In this document: positions 45,849 through 54,531 of the stretch, piece after piece
Layout of the letters: each line of letters starts with the position of its first letter
How positions within the stretch are numbered: the stretch's first letter is position 1
Assembly (NCBI RefSeq): GCF_009617595.1
Contig: NZ_WIXK01000007.1
Span: forward strand, 1 to 64,000
Direction: 5' to 3'
Origin: Tritonibacter aquimaris
GTDB taxonomy: Bacteria; Pseudomonadota; Alphaproteobacteria; Rhodobacterales; Rhodobacteraceae
DNA: 64,000 bases
Notes under the pieces: generated by a model
What the model was told of the DNA's origin: nothing
What the model saw: the letters and a program-made list of their open reading frames with translations, nothing else
The model's database searches: none
Translations under genes and position numbers: made by a program

Positions 45849-46794
45849 TGTACGGCCAATACGATCCTTGTCGCCTCCCCCAGAGCAGGCACTGAGGTAT
45901 GATCACGCGACTGCAATCGCTTTGGGAAAACGTGAACGCCAGGAAGACACGGTTGCGGCTGATTTTCAAACCGGCCTGCCTATGGGGTTTGTTGTTTTGG
46001 CAGATGGAATGGGGGGGCATTCTGGTGGCGATCTTGCCAGCCGAGTTGTGGTCACCGAAGTCTTTTCTGCTCTAAAACGTTTTGGTTCAGACATCGAGCG
46101 TATGGAAAACCGGATCACACAGATCCTTGAACGCGCGTTGGTTGCCGCAAATGCCGCAGTTGCGCGTTGCGCCAAAGAGGATCCGGCGCGGCGGGGTATG
46201 GGGGCAACGCTGCTGGCTCCTGTTGTGTTTGGGCAGCGCCTTTATTGGGCGTCCGTGGGTGACTCTCCGCTTTATCTTTTCCGCAACAAACGATTACAGC
46301 GATTGAACGCAAATCATTCCGTGGCTGCGCGTTTGGAGCAACTTGTAAGAAGTGGGCGCATGTTGCCGGAAACTGCGCGCCGTCATCCGGATCGTGCTTG
46401 TGTGACATCCGTGTTAGCGGGCGGCAAAATCCATCAGGTCGATATTCCAGCAAAGCCTGTGGCTCTTTTACCCGGTGATATTGTGCTGGCTGCAAGCGAT
46501 GGCATTCAAGCCCTTGAGGCGAAGCAGATTGGGGATCTGATTGGACAAGATATCGGTTCTTCTGCTGCTGGACTTAGCCAAAAACTGCTGCAGGCGGTTC
46601 TGGATGCCGGGGATCCACAGCAGGATAACCTGTCATTTTCAATCATCCGCATACCACCGGCCGCTGCCAATCATGGCGTCGAAGTTGCGCCCAAGCCGCG
46701 CGCACGGGCGCGGCGCAAAGTGGCGCTTGTTGCTTCTGCGCATGTTCAAAGCGGCCAGCTCGTGTTTCAATCCTTATCCAAGAGTTCAGCGTGA
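45841..46794 (+). CDS. PP2C-type protein phosphatase
   Basis: 317 aa. Metal-binding residues are visible in GKRERQEDTVAAD (E35, D36), VLADGMGGHSGG (D55, G56), WASVGDSPLYLF and the late DNLSF (Asp). It should reverse the action of the operon's kinase. I place the start at TTG 45841 inside the end of the FHA gene; no ATG or GTG in frame fits the family N-terminus. The C-terminal tail (about 275-317) is basic (PKPRARARRK). It overlaps the next GTPase gene by 4 bp (GTGA). Confidence 0.9.
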   Translation: MSNVRPIRSLSPPPEQALRYDHATAIALGKRERQEDTVAADFQTGLPMGFVVLADGMGGHSGGDLASRVVVTEVFSALKRFGSDIERMENRITQILERALVAANAAVARCAKEDPARRGMGATLLAPVVFGQRLYWASVGDSPLYLFRNKRLQRLNANHSVAARLEQLVRSGRMLPETARRHPDRACVTSVLAGGKIHQVDIPAKPVALLPGDIVLAASDGIQALEAKQIGDLIGQDIGSSAAGLSQKLLQAVLDAGDPQQDNLSFSIIRIPPAAANHGVEVAPKPRARARRKVALVASAHVQSGQLVFQSLSKSSA

Positions 46795-48074
46795 CATATT
46801 CTCAACCTGTTTTTGCAGAACCCGATGCGCTCACGTTGGACGCGCAGCTTTATGCTGTACTTTCACAAGCAGAGCTTCCCGCGGAAGTTAAGGCCAAGGC
46901 GAAACGACTGCATGCCCGGTTAACGCGTCCCATTCAGGTGGTGGTACTTGGCGCAAAGAACAGCGGAAAATCGGCAATGCTTGATGTCTTGCTTGGCCAG
47001 CGGGTTGGTGGCGGATGTTCTGGCTTGCCGATGGTGGAATTGGTCTACGGCCCCAATCCTCTGGTGTCGTTTGAAACAGAAACCGGTCTTGGCAAGGCTA
47101 AACAGGGCCACATTTCCGATCATCCACCGCCGCGGGGTGCGATATGTGGCCGACAACAGCTGCCACACCCCTTGTTGCGCGAAGTGAGTTTTACCGAAGT
47201 GCGCCTGGCGGGCGGTGTCGAACAGCAGGGCACCATATTGCGCCATGCGGTGAAGTTCGCCGATGTGATTTTGTGGTGTAGCGCTGATTTTGATCCAGTA
47301 GAGGAACAGCTCTGGGCCAATCATGGGGCGCAAAAATCGGGAAGCAGTTTTTTGGTGCTGACCAAAGCGGATCAGCAGGTGATGCGTGCCAGCTTGCCTC
47401 AGACACTGAAACGCTTGGCTCCAACCGTTTCAGAACAATTCATTGGCTTGTATCCGCTGGCTGCTGAACAGGCATTGCAGGCTCGTGATCGAGAGATCAA
47501 CCAATCCTTGTGGCGCAGTAGTGGGGGCAAACGTCTTAGCGAAGACTTGCGTCGACGTATCGCCGAAGGCCGCCGGGCCACGCAGGATCAGGCCGAGGCG
47601 TTTCTGTGGCAGATTGGTTTTGCAAACACCCCTGCACATACAAAGCCACAGGCGATCAAACCCCTGCGTTGCGAAGATGCTGAACCGCAAGTTGTTGAAG
47701 GTGGGGTAACCCGTTCACAAAACGGATCAAATCAGGCGCAACCCGTATTGCAGCAAGCGCTTGGGCGGCTTCAGCAACAAGCCGAAGAAATGCTGGAACA
47801 GTCAGGGGAGACCCCTGAAACGACCGCGGTGCTGGATCAGTGTCTGGTTGCGGTGCGTGACCTTGCGGAAACGCTATTGGCGAGCCCAGTTCAGGATCCC
47901 CAACTCTTGGCGGCGCAGGAGGCCAGCCAGGAGGGAGAGGAAATGCTGATGCTGCTTCAGCTGGAGCAAAATGAAGATGCGGCGGTGGATGCGGTGACAC
48001 TCTTGCTTCAATTGAAAAAAGAACTTGCTGAGCCACCACAGGCATCTCCCTTAAATCAAGGAGGCTGTGCATGA
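46791..48074 (+). CDS. P-loop GTPase-like protein 1 of the kinase operon
   Basis: 427 aa. Walker A is GAKNSGKSAM at 54-63, and a TKAD base-specificity motif (FLVLTKADQQ) lies near 195. No DxxG switch II is obvious; the place where it would be reads FADVILWCSADFD. The C-terminal third is Gln/Glu-rich and looks coiled-coil (LQQQAEEMLEQSG, then LLMLLQLEQNED-like). I recognise no named family. It uses a GTG start, overlaps the phosphatase by 4 bp and overlaps the next GTPase by 4 bp. Confidence 0.75.
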   Translation: MTYSQPVFAEPDALTLDAQLYAVLSQAELPAEVKAKAKRLHARLTRPIQVVVLGAKNSGKSAMLDVLLGQRVGGGCSGLPMVELVYGPNPLVSFETETGLGKAKQGHISDHPPPRGAICGRQQLPHPLLREVSFTEVRLAGGVEQQGTILRHAVKFADVILWCSADFDPVEEQLWANHGAQKSGSSFLVLTKADQQVMRASLPQTLKRLAPTVSEQFIGLYPLAAEQALQARDREINQSLWRSSGGKRLSEDLRRRIAEGRRATQDQAEAFLWQIGFANTPAHTKPQAIKPLRCEDAEPQVVEGGVTRSQNGSNQAQPVLQQALGRLQQQAEEMLEQSGETPETTAVLDQCLVAVRDLAETLLASPVQDPQLLAAQEASQEGEEMLMLLQLEQNEDAAVDAVTLLLQLKKELAEPPQASPLNQGGCA

Positions 48075-50218
48075 CGGCAACTTCTCCGATGAACGCTCCA
48101 CAGCAAACTGATGGTCTTACACATATGGCGCCATCATCACCGCCCCCCCCTGTACAGGCCTCGGAAACAGCACCTGCGGACATTCGTGCATCAACCCGAC
48201 CCAGCAATCTGAGCCTGGGGTTTGCGCAATTGTCGCAGCTCAATACAGAGCGTCTGCGCCTGCGCGAGGCTTTGGAGACGCTTAAGCAGGATGCGGGTTC
48301 TGGTGCCTCTCGTAGCCTTACCCGATTGCAGCGCGAACTGGACGAATTTGAACCGGCAATCACTGTGTTGGGGCAGGTGAAATCCGGCAAGACCTCTCTG
48401 GTGAATGCGATGACGGGCTGGTCGGATATGTTGCCCTGCGACGTCAACCCATGGACGTCGGTTGTCACTTCCCTACATCTGTCGCCTCAAGACAGCGCAA
48501 TGCCCAAAAGCACGCGCGCACGTTTCCAATTCATGACAGAGGCAGAGTGGGACCGCCTGCTGACCAAAGGTGGCCGCATTGGAGAGATGGCGGGGCGTGC
48601 AGGAGCCGAAAGTGAGTTGCAGAAAATTCGCCAGCAGATCGACATGATGCGCGAGCGCTCATGTCGTCGGCTTGGCGCGGCGTTTGAACAATTGATGGGG
48701 CAGGCGCATGACTATGACTATTTTGATAAAAACCTCATCGAGAACTACATCTGCCTCGGGGATGATTTTGAGGATGAGGACGGCCTAAAATCAGGTCGTT
48801 ATGCGGATATTACGCGTTCTGCGGATCTACATCTGAACAGCGCTATCATCCCGCACCCGTTGTGCCTGCGCGATACGCCGGGGGTGAACGACACCTTCAT
48901 GATGCGGGAACAAATCACCATCCAAGCTGTGCGCGACAGCCGAATCTGTGTGGTAACCTTATCCGCCGGGCAGGCTTTGAATTCGGTCGACCTTGGCTTG
49001 ATCCGGATGATTTCCAGCCTCGAGGCGCGCGATGTGGTGATTTTTGTCAATCGCATTGATGAATTGTCCAATCCGATTGAGCAGGTGCCGGAAATCGAAG
49101 CCTCTATTCGTGAAACTTTAGCATCCCATCAAGGACCGGATGAGGCTGTAATCCTCTTTGGTAGTGCGCTTTGGGCAAACGCTGCGCTGATGGGGCGGCT
49201 CGATCGATTGCCACCTGCGAGCTCTGCGTCCCTGTTGAACTGGGCTGAGGCCTGCGTGCGATCTGGGCGTCAGCACATGGCAAAAGGGCCTGCACAGGAT
49301 ATGGTGTGGCAGCTTTCTGGCTTGCCTGATCTGCACGCGGCCCTGGGGGAACGTATTGCGACCAAACTGGGCAAGCCGCTGCTGTCCCGTATTGCGCAAT
49401 CCGGTTTGACCGTCGCCAGCGGGCGCGCTGCTGCACAAAACATTCGTGTTCAAGCCTCGGACCCAGCCGCAACTGGTACTGCTGATCAGCTCAGCTCGCA
49501 AAAAGGTTTTGATGAGCTCGTCTCTGCCCGCATGCACCAGCTGGAACAGGCTTTGGATGAGGTGCTGGAGGCTTTCAAAACACGTGCGGATCGCGCGCAT
49601 GCAACGTTTATCGATCGGGCAACGCATGCCTTGGTTGAGCACCTTGAGCGCAGGGGGGAAGACACCGTTTGGGAATATGATCCCGCAGGGCTGCGTCTGC
49701 TGCTGCGCTCTGCGCATTCTGTCATGTCAGCAAAAGCAAAGACTGTGGCACAGGCACAATATGAAGCTGCGGTTCGCGACGTGGCAGAGCTTTTGTATCG
49801 CAGGTTTGGGGCCGCAGTTGAAGGGGTTCAGCTTGCAGTGCCTCGGGTTCCGGATGTTGCGCCCCCTGTTTCACTGGGCCAGACCATCGCGCTGGATTTC
49901 AATGACGGCTGGTGGGCCCGTTGGTGGCGCCGTACCCGTGGTTATGATTCTTTTGCCGATAGATTCCGTAAATTGATCGCCGGAGAAACCGAAGATTTCA
50001 TGGAGCAGTTGAAATCTGTGCAGGTCGCTCAAATGCGAAGTGAATTTATTTCCCGGCTGCAAGGATTTTTTGACGAACAGCGCGATATCCTGGCTGAGAT
50101 TTCCGATGCACGCGGGGGCGATTTGCATGCAACTTTCACCGATCAGGTGACACAGGAGCGTCAAGCCGCATCCCGCGCTGCGTTGGAAACCCTACAGAAA
50201 TGCGCCGGATCGCAATGA
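48071..50218 (+). CDS. Dynamin-like GTPase 2 of the kinase operon
   Basis: 715 aa. G1 is GQVKSGKTSL (101-110), G3 is DTPG (268-271), and G4 is NRID (327-330). The large G domain with a long insert between G1 and G3 and the helical C-terminal half resemble bacterial dynamin-like proteins. A Trp/Arg-rich segment, FNDGWWARWWRRTRGY near 610-625, is a strong candidate membrane-binding paddle. The N-terminal 45 residues are Pro/Ala-rich. It probably remodels or tethers membranes, perhaps under control of the kinase. The middle gene of the trio, it overlaps GTPase 1 by 4 bp. Confidence 0.85.
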   Translation: MTATSPMNAPQQTDGLTHMAPSSPPPPVQASETAPADIRASTRPSNLSLGFAQLSQLNTERLRLREALETLKQDAGSGASRSLTRLQRELDEFEPAITVLGQVKSGKTSLVNAMTGWSDMLPCDVNPWTSVVTSLHLSPQDSAMPKSTRARFQFMTEAEWDRLLTKGGRIGEMAGRAGAESELQKIRQQIDMMRERSCRRLGAAFEQLMGQAHDYDYFDKNLIENYICLGDDFEDEDGLKSGRYADITRSADLHLNSAIIPHPLCLRDTPGVNDTFMMREQITIQAVRDSRICVVTLSAGQALNSVDLGLIRMISSLEARDVVIFVNRIDELSNPIEQVPEIEASIRETLASHQGPDEAVILFGSALWANAALMGRLDRLPPASSASLLNWAEACVRSGRQHMAKGPAQDMVWQLSGLPDLHAALGERIATKLGKPLLSRIAQSGLTVASGRAAAQNIRVQASDPAATGTADQLSSQKGFDELVSARMHQLEQALDEVLEAFKTRADRAHATFIDRATHALVEHLERRGEDTVWEYDPAGLRLLLRSAHSVMSAKAKTVAQAQYEAAVRDVAELLYRRFGAAVEGVQLAVPRVPDVAPPVSLGQTIALDFNDGWWARWWRRTRGYDSFADRFRKLIAGETEDFMEQLKSVQVAQMRSEFISRLQGFFDEQRDILAEISDARGGDLHATFTDQVTQERQAASRAALETLQKCAGSQ

Positions 50219-50244
50219 CGGCACGCTAATAAACAGGAACAGAT

Positions 50245-51159
50245 ATGTCTGCGAACATGATCTCTGGCCGCAAGCCCCGCATCGCCCTGATGGGTGAGTT
50301 CAGCGCAGGCAAAAGCACGCTGACGCATCTTCTTGTTGGGGCGGAGCCGTTGCCTGTAAAGGTGACCGCAACAAGATTGCCACCTGTTTGGATCAGCCAT
50401 GGTCCCGCATCTGCAACTGTTGTTGGCATGGAAGGGGAAGAGACGCTTATTCCATTGCAAAACATTGAAACGGTTCCCCTGGATCGCACGGCATTGATCC
50501 GTTTAACGTTGCCTGCCGAAGCTTTGGAACTGTGCGATCTTATTGATATGCCGGGGATTTCTGATCCAAATATGTCACCTGATGTCTGGCGGGCATTGAT
50601 GCCGCAGGTGGATGCGGTGATCTGGTGTACCCATGCGACCCAAGCCTGGCGTCAGTCCGAGGCCGCGGCCTGGGAAAGTATCCGTGATAGCCTGACCGGC
50701 CCATCAACTCTTTTGATCACGCATTTTGATAAGCTGCAAAACGACCGTGATCAGGCGCGGGTTCTGAAACGGGTTGTGCGTGAAACGGCCGATAGTTTTG
50801 GCGCTGTGTTTCCGATTTCATTGTCCAATGCCCTTGCGGCAGGAGATGATATGGATTTGTGGGAGGCCAGCGGCGCGGACGCGTTTGTGGAGCGCCTTAT
50901 TGAACTTCTTGTACGCTGGGATGAGGTCACTGCTGCAAAAGATAGCAGCACCAGCAAGGCCGCAGAGCTGGCGCGACAGGCCGCGCGTGATCGTGGCAAA
51001 GAAACCTCTCCACAGCCGGATGCCTTGCTGGAAGGACGGGTTGTTCCGCGCCGGGTAAAGCGCGAGCGGCGCAGTGAACGTCCGGAACGTCCCGCGCGTT
51101 CGTCGCGCGCGAGTATCTTGAGCGAAGTCTCCGACAGCACGGCAGGAACACTGCGTTAA
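50245..51159 (+). CDS. Dynamin-like small GTPase 3 of the kinase operon
   Basis: 304 aa. G1 is GEFSAGKST (17-25), G3 is DMPG (101-104) and G4 is a THFDK variant at 159-163. It is a compact G domain (about 1-225) followed by a basic Arg/Ser/Pro-rich tail (PRRVKRERRSERPERPARSS). Bacterial dynamins often work as unequal pairs, so it may partner GTPase 2. It starts 26 bp after GTPase 2, the first real gap in the operon. Confidence 0.85.
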   Translation: MSANMISGRKPRIALMGEFSAGKSTLTHLLVGAEPLPVKVTATRLPPVWISHGPASATVVGMEGEETLIPLQNIETVPLDRTALIRLTLPAEALELCDLIDMPGISDPNMSPDVWRALMPQVDAVIWCTHATQAWRQSEAAAWESIRDSLTGPSTLLITHFDKLQNDRDQARVLKRVVRETADSFGAVFPISLSNALAAGDDMDLWEASGADAFVERLIELLVRWDEVTAAKDSSTSKAAELARQAARDRGKETSPQPDALLEGRVVPRRVKRERRSERPERPARSSRASILSEVSDSTAGTLR

Positions 51160-51226
51160 GGACGCCGAGTATGCGACGCATCTGATCAGGCGGCCACGAA
51201 CTTTGGCTGCTATGAAGGAGGCCGCT

Positions 51227-51301
51227 ATGAGCGGCAGTCCCATGTTGGGGCTAAAAACGACACCGATGGCCTTGCTCGATTTTGTCAGACGAGGCTTCTA
51301 A
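51227..51301 (+). CDS. Possible 24-aa small protein or leader peptide
   Basis: AAGGAGG (51215-51221), 5 nt before an ATG, opens a 24-codon frame: MSGSPMLGLKTTPMALLDFV followed by RRGF and TAA. The Shine-Dalgarno site is the best in this part of the operon. Its stop lies 16 bp before the ATG of the next gene, so it may couple that gene's translation. Nothing is known of the peptide. Confidence 0.35.
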   Translation: MSGSPMLGLKTTPMALLDFVRRGF

Positions 51302-51317
51302 CTGCGAGACGCATTGC

Positions 51318-51770
51318 ATGGCTTCGCGTAAACTGGATCAGTCACTGTGCGGCACGGGAGCCAATCCTGAAACGTCCCAGTTGGCGCAGCGGATCGAGGA
51401 ATTGGCCTCGCCGCTTGAGCCAGTGCAGAATGACCTCTTGGAAGCTTTGTTGTGTGAGATCGACAATATCATGCTGCCGCGTGAGGTTCATATTTTGCTA
51501 GATGATGGCCATGAACCGCGGGTTCTAGCGTGTATGATCATCTCTCAGCGGCGGTTGTTGGAGATTGCCTTGCCCGGTGGATGGCGTGGGGATTTGATTG
51601 ATGCGATGCGCGAACTCCTGGTGTTATTGCGCCCTTGGATGCGCGAGCAGACGTCCCATCCGGGATCCATAGGGTTTCGCCGCATCCCTACACAGGCCCC
51701 AATTGGCGCTGAAAGCCTTTCAACAGCGCAGATTCGCAGACGGTTTGGGTCTACTACGACCGATCAATGA
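51318..51770 (+). CDS. Uncharacterised soluble protein after the GTPase operon
   Basis: About 150 aa from the ATG at 51318 (MASRKLDQSLCG); a TTG start at 51282 would add 12 residues. There is no signal peptide or membrane segment. The core (EVHILLDDGHEPRVLACMII, ISQRRLLEIALPGGW, DAMRELLVLLRPWMR) looks like an alpha/beta fold with a hydrophobic sheet. I recognise no family. It may be the seventh gene of the kinase/GTPase operon, being on the same strand 158 bp after GTPase 3. Confidence 0.6.
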   Translation: MASRKLDQSLCGTGANPETSQLAQRIEELASPLEPVQNDLLEALLCEIDNIMLPREVHILLDDGHEPRVLACMIISQRRLLEIALPGGWRGDLIDAMRELLVLLRPWMREQTSHPGSIGFRRIPTQAPIGAESLSTAQIRRRFGSTTTDQ

Positions 51771-51802
51771 CCGCACTCGATACACCTAAACAGGGGCTTC
51801 CC

Positions 51803-51842
51803 TGCAGGTTTGGATATGACCCCGATGAAGGTTGAACCTGCA
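51803..51842 (+). promoter_or_regulatory. Inverted repeat in the leader of trmB
   Basis: TGCAGGTT (51803-51810) and AACCTGCA (51835-51842) are perfect complements around a 24-nt loop, in the 157-bp gap before trmB. It may be a weak terminator of the upstream gene or a leader structure. There is no T-run. Confidence 0.4.
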
Positions 51843-51927
51843 AGTCCGCAGATGCGTTTGAGCGGCGCGTGCTTGACCCGAGACCACAGATGCGGCAATT
51901 GGGCGTCCATCTTAAGCCTTTGCCACG

Positions 51928-52680
51928 ATGGATACCGACCCGATGACGGATGACCAAAAGCCCAATGCTGTTGATAAACACGCCAGCGGTGCGCCGTGGC
52001 GCAATTTTTACGGACGCATCAAGGGCAAACAGCTTAAACCGGCGCAGCAACGTTACCTGGACGAAGATCTTGCCAGCTTGAGCCCAGGCCCTGTGAGCTG
52101 GGAAGAGAACCCGGACCGCACACCTCTGGATCTGCAGCAGCTGTTTGGTGATCGTGACGTCTGGCTGGAAGTGGGATTTGGCGGAGGTGAACATATGGTT
52201 CATCAGGCCCGCTCAAACCCGGATGTCGGTATTATCGGCGCAGAGCCCTATATCAATGGCGTGGCGATGCTGCTGGGGAAAATCAGATCTGCTGCAACCG
52301 ATAACGTGGCAGTGCATCCCGGGGATGCGCGCGATTTGATGGATGTATTGCCCGCGCAATCGATTTCACGCGCCTTTCTGCTTTATCCTGATCCCTGGCC
52401 CAAAGCGCGCCATCACCGCCGTCGTTTTGTTACCCAAGAACATCTTGAGCCTTTGGCGCAAGTGCTGAAACCCGGCGCGATCTTCCGCGTGGCCACGGAT
52501 ATTCCAGACTATGTGCGCCAAGCCCTGGAAGAAGTGCCACAGGCAGGGTTTGAGTGGCTGGCCGAAGGGCCTGAGGATTGGCGCAAACCCTGGAGCGATT
52601 GGATCTCCACCCGGTATGAACAAAAGGCGCTTCGCGAAGGCCGCACGCCGCACTATCTGACATTCCGTCGGTTGGGCTAA
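51928..52680 (+). CDS. trmB: tRNA (guanine-N7-)-methyltransferase TrmB
   Basis: 250 aa. It makes m7G46 in tRNA. Motif I is WLEVGFGGGEHM, followed by GAEPYINGVA, and the signature LYPDPWPKARHHRRR (the tRNA-binding/catalytic DPWPK loop) is complete. The C-terminus TRYEQKALREGR is also conserved. A second start at M6 (MTDDQKPNAV) is possible. Confidence 0.96.
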   Translation: MDTDPMTDDQKPNAVDKHASGAPWRNFYGRIKGKQLKPAQQRYLDEDLASLSPGPVSWEENPDRTPLDLQQLFGDRDVWLEVGFGGGEHMVHQARSNPDVGIIGAEPYINGVAMLLGKIRSAATDNVAVHPGDARDLMDVLPAQSISRAFLLYPDPWPKARHHRRRFVTQEHLEPLAQVLKPGAIFRVATDIPDYVRQALEEVPQAGFEWLAEGPEDWRKPWSDWISTRYEQKALREGRTPHYLTFRRLG

Positions 52681-52840
52681 TTTGCTCCTTATGAAGGAGC
52701 AGGGGTGCCGCCGCGACGATCTGGTCGTTTCGGCAACCAATGTTGAACGCATGATCTGCTGCCTCGGTGCTGCCAAAGCGTAGACGAGGCCGCTGTCATG
52801 CGGTAACAGCGAAGCAAGCAAAGATCACGAGGAAGACCAA

Positions 52841-54193
52841 ATGTCCGGACACGGTACGCCCATTCCCATGACCTCCCGCCGTGCGGGCCCGCTTAGCGGT
52901 GTGGCAGAAGTGCCGGGTGACAAGTCGATCTCCCACCGCTCTCTTATTCTTGGAGCGATGGCCATTGGTGAAACGCATATCAGCGGCCTGCTTGAAGGCG
53001 AAGATGTGCTTGATACTGCCAAGGCTATGCGGGCCTTTGGGGCCGAGGTCACCGATCATGGCAACGGTGAATGGACTGTTGTTGGGGTTGGCGTCGGCGG
53101 GTTTGCAGAACCGGATCAGGTGATTGATTGTGGCAACTCTGGAACCGGCGTGCGTTTGATCATGGGGGCCGCTGCAACGCAGCCAATCTCAGTGACTTAC
53201 ACTGGTGATGCCTCGCTCAACAAACGTCCTATGGCGCGGGTTACCGATCCCTTGGCTTTGTTTGGGACCACCACCTTGGGCCGCAGCGGTGGCCGTTTGC
53301 CCATGACGCTAAAAGGATCTTCGGATCCCGTGCCCGTGCGCTATGAAGTGCCGGTGCCCTCGGCGCAGGTGAAATCTGCCGTGTTGCTGGCTGGCTTGAA
53401 CGTGCCTGGCAAAACCGTTGTGATTGAAAAAGAAGCAACCAGAGACCACAGCGAACGTATGTTGGCGGGATTTGGCGCCGAGATCACGGTTGAGGACACC
53501 GAAGAAGGCCGGGTGATCACCCTGACGGGTCAGCCCGAGCTGAAACCACAGGTAATTGCTGTCCCACGTGACCCATCATCAGCCGCTTTCCCCGTTTGTG
53601 CCGCATTGGTAACACCCGGTTCAGATGTGCTTGTGCCGGGCATTGGATTGAACCCAACACGCGCGGGCCTCTTTGCCACTTTGCGCGACATGGGCGCTGA
53701 TCTGACATATGAGAACGAGCGCGAGGAGGGCGGCGAACCCGTCGCCGATCTGCGGGCGAAGTTTTCACCCAATATGCAGGGGATCGAGGTTCCGCCTGAA
53801 CGCGCGGCCTCCATGATCGATGAATATCCCATCCTGTCTGTGGTCGCGTCTTATGCCAAAGGCACCACAATGATGGCAGGCGTCAAAGAGCTGCGCGTCA
53901 AGGAAAGTGATCGCATCGATGCAATGGCGCGTGGGCTGCGCGCCAATGGTATTACTGTCGATGAGGGGGATGACTGGTGGTCGGTTGAAGGTCTGGGCCC
54001 CGATGGTGTGCCAGGTGGCGCAACATGCGAAAGCTTCCTCGACCACAGAATTGCCATGTCATTCTTGATACTTGGTATGGGTGCGCAGAAACCGGTTTCG
54101 ATCGATGATGGCAGCCCGATTGCCACATCTTTCCCGATCTTTGAGCGTTTGATGGCCGATCTTGGTGCGCAGCTTATTCGCGCGAATATCTAA
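52841..54193 (+). CDS. aroA: 3-phosphoshikimate 1-carboxyvinyltransferase (EPSP synthase)
   Basis: 450 aa. It joins phosphoenolpyruvate to shikimate-3-phosphate in the aromatic pathway. [14 protein letters not shown] near 27 and [16 protein letters not shown] near 180 give the class II-like pattern seen in Agrobacterium. The phosphoenolpyruvate site is [10 protein letters not shown], with Gly where the glyphosate-insensitive CP4 enzyme has Ala. LRVKESDRI near 345 and the [13 protein letters not shown] motif complete the site. A terminator follows. Confidence 0.96.
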   Translation: MSGHGTPIPMTSRRAGPLSGVAEVPGDKSISHRSLILGAMAIGETHISGLLEGEDVLDTAKAMRAFGAEVTDHGNGEWTVVGVGVGGFAEPDQVIDCGNSGTGVRLIMGAAATQPISVTYTGDASLNKRPMARVTDPLALFGTTTLGRSGGRLPMTLKGSSDPVPVRYEVPVPSAQVKSAVLLAGLNVPGKTVVIEKEATRDHSERMLAGFGAEITVEDTEEGRVITLTGQPELKPQVIAVPRDPSSAAFPVCAALVTPGSDVLVPGIGLNPTRAGLFATLRDMGADLTYENEREEGGEPVADLRAKFSPNMQGIEVPPERAASMIDEYPILSVVASYAKGTTMMAGVKELRVKESDRIDAMARGLRANGITVDEGDDWWSVEGLGPDGVPGGATCESFLDHRIAMSFLILGMGAQKPVSIDDGSPIATSFPIFERLMADLGAQLIRANI

Positions 54194-54237
54194 CGCGTAT
54201 CCGCTATTGGTAAAATTGCCGCTGAATATCTCTAAAG

Positions 54238-54264
54238 ACCGGTGCTTTTGGCGCCGGTTTTTTT
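54238..54264 (+). terminator. aroA: Rho-independent terminator after aroA
   Basis: ACCGGTGC (54238-54245), loop TTTTG, GCGCCGGT (54251-54258) with one G-T pair, then a run of T. It separates aroA from the LuxR insertion. Confidence 0.85.
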
Positions 54265-54531
54265 GTGGTCCTTATGCTGGGATTGTCACAGCGCAGCGAT
54301 TTTTGAAGGTGGGACACGTGACGGCATGGCAACACTCACACTACCAAACCGTCACGCGATAAAGTCCGCAGAGTGGGTGCAGGACTGTGGAAAACGACAG
54401 GTCGCCCCGTCTGGTCCTGTTATTTCATGTGACAGATTTCGAGGTTAGCTAGGGAATACCCTAGTGGGCCAAACGGTTTTGGTTGTGTCGTTTCAGGCGG
54501 CAAAAAGAGTGCGATCTAGGGGGAAGCGCAG

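Noticed and set aside
43300-46794. Type VI secretion regulatory module
   Set aside because: The kinase-FHA-PP2C trio resembles it, but no tss genes are present and the operon continues with GTPases.
51771-51927. SAM-type riboswitch before trmB
   Set aside because: Only a simple dyad is visible; no known SAM aptamer core could be recognised.
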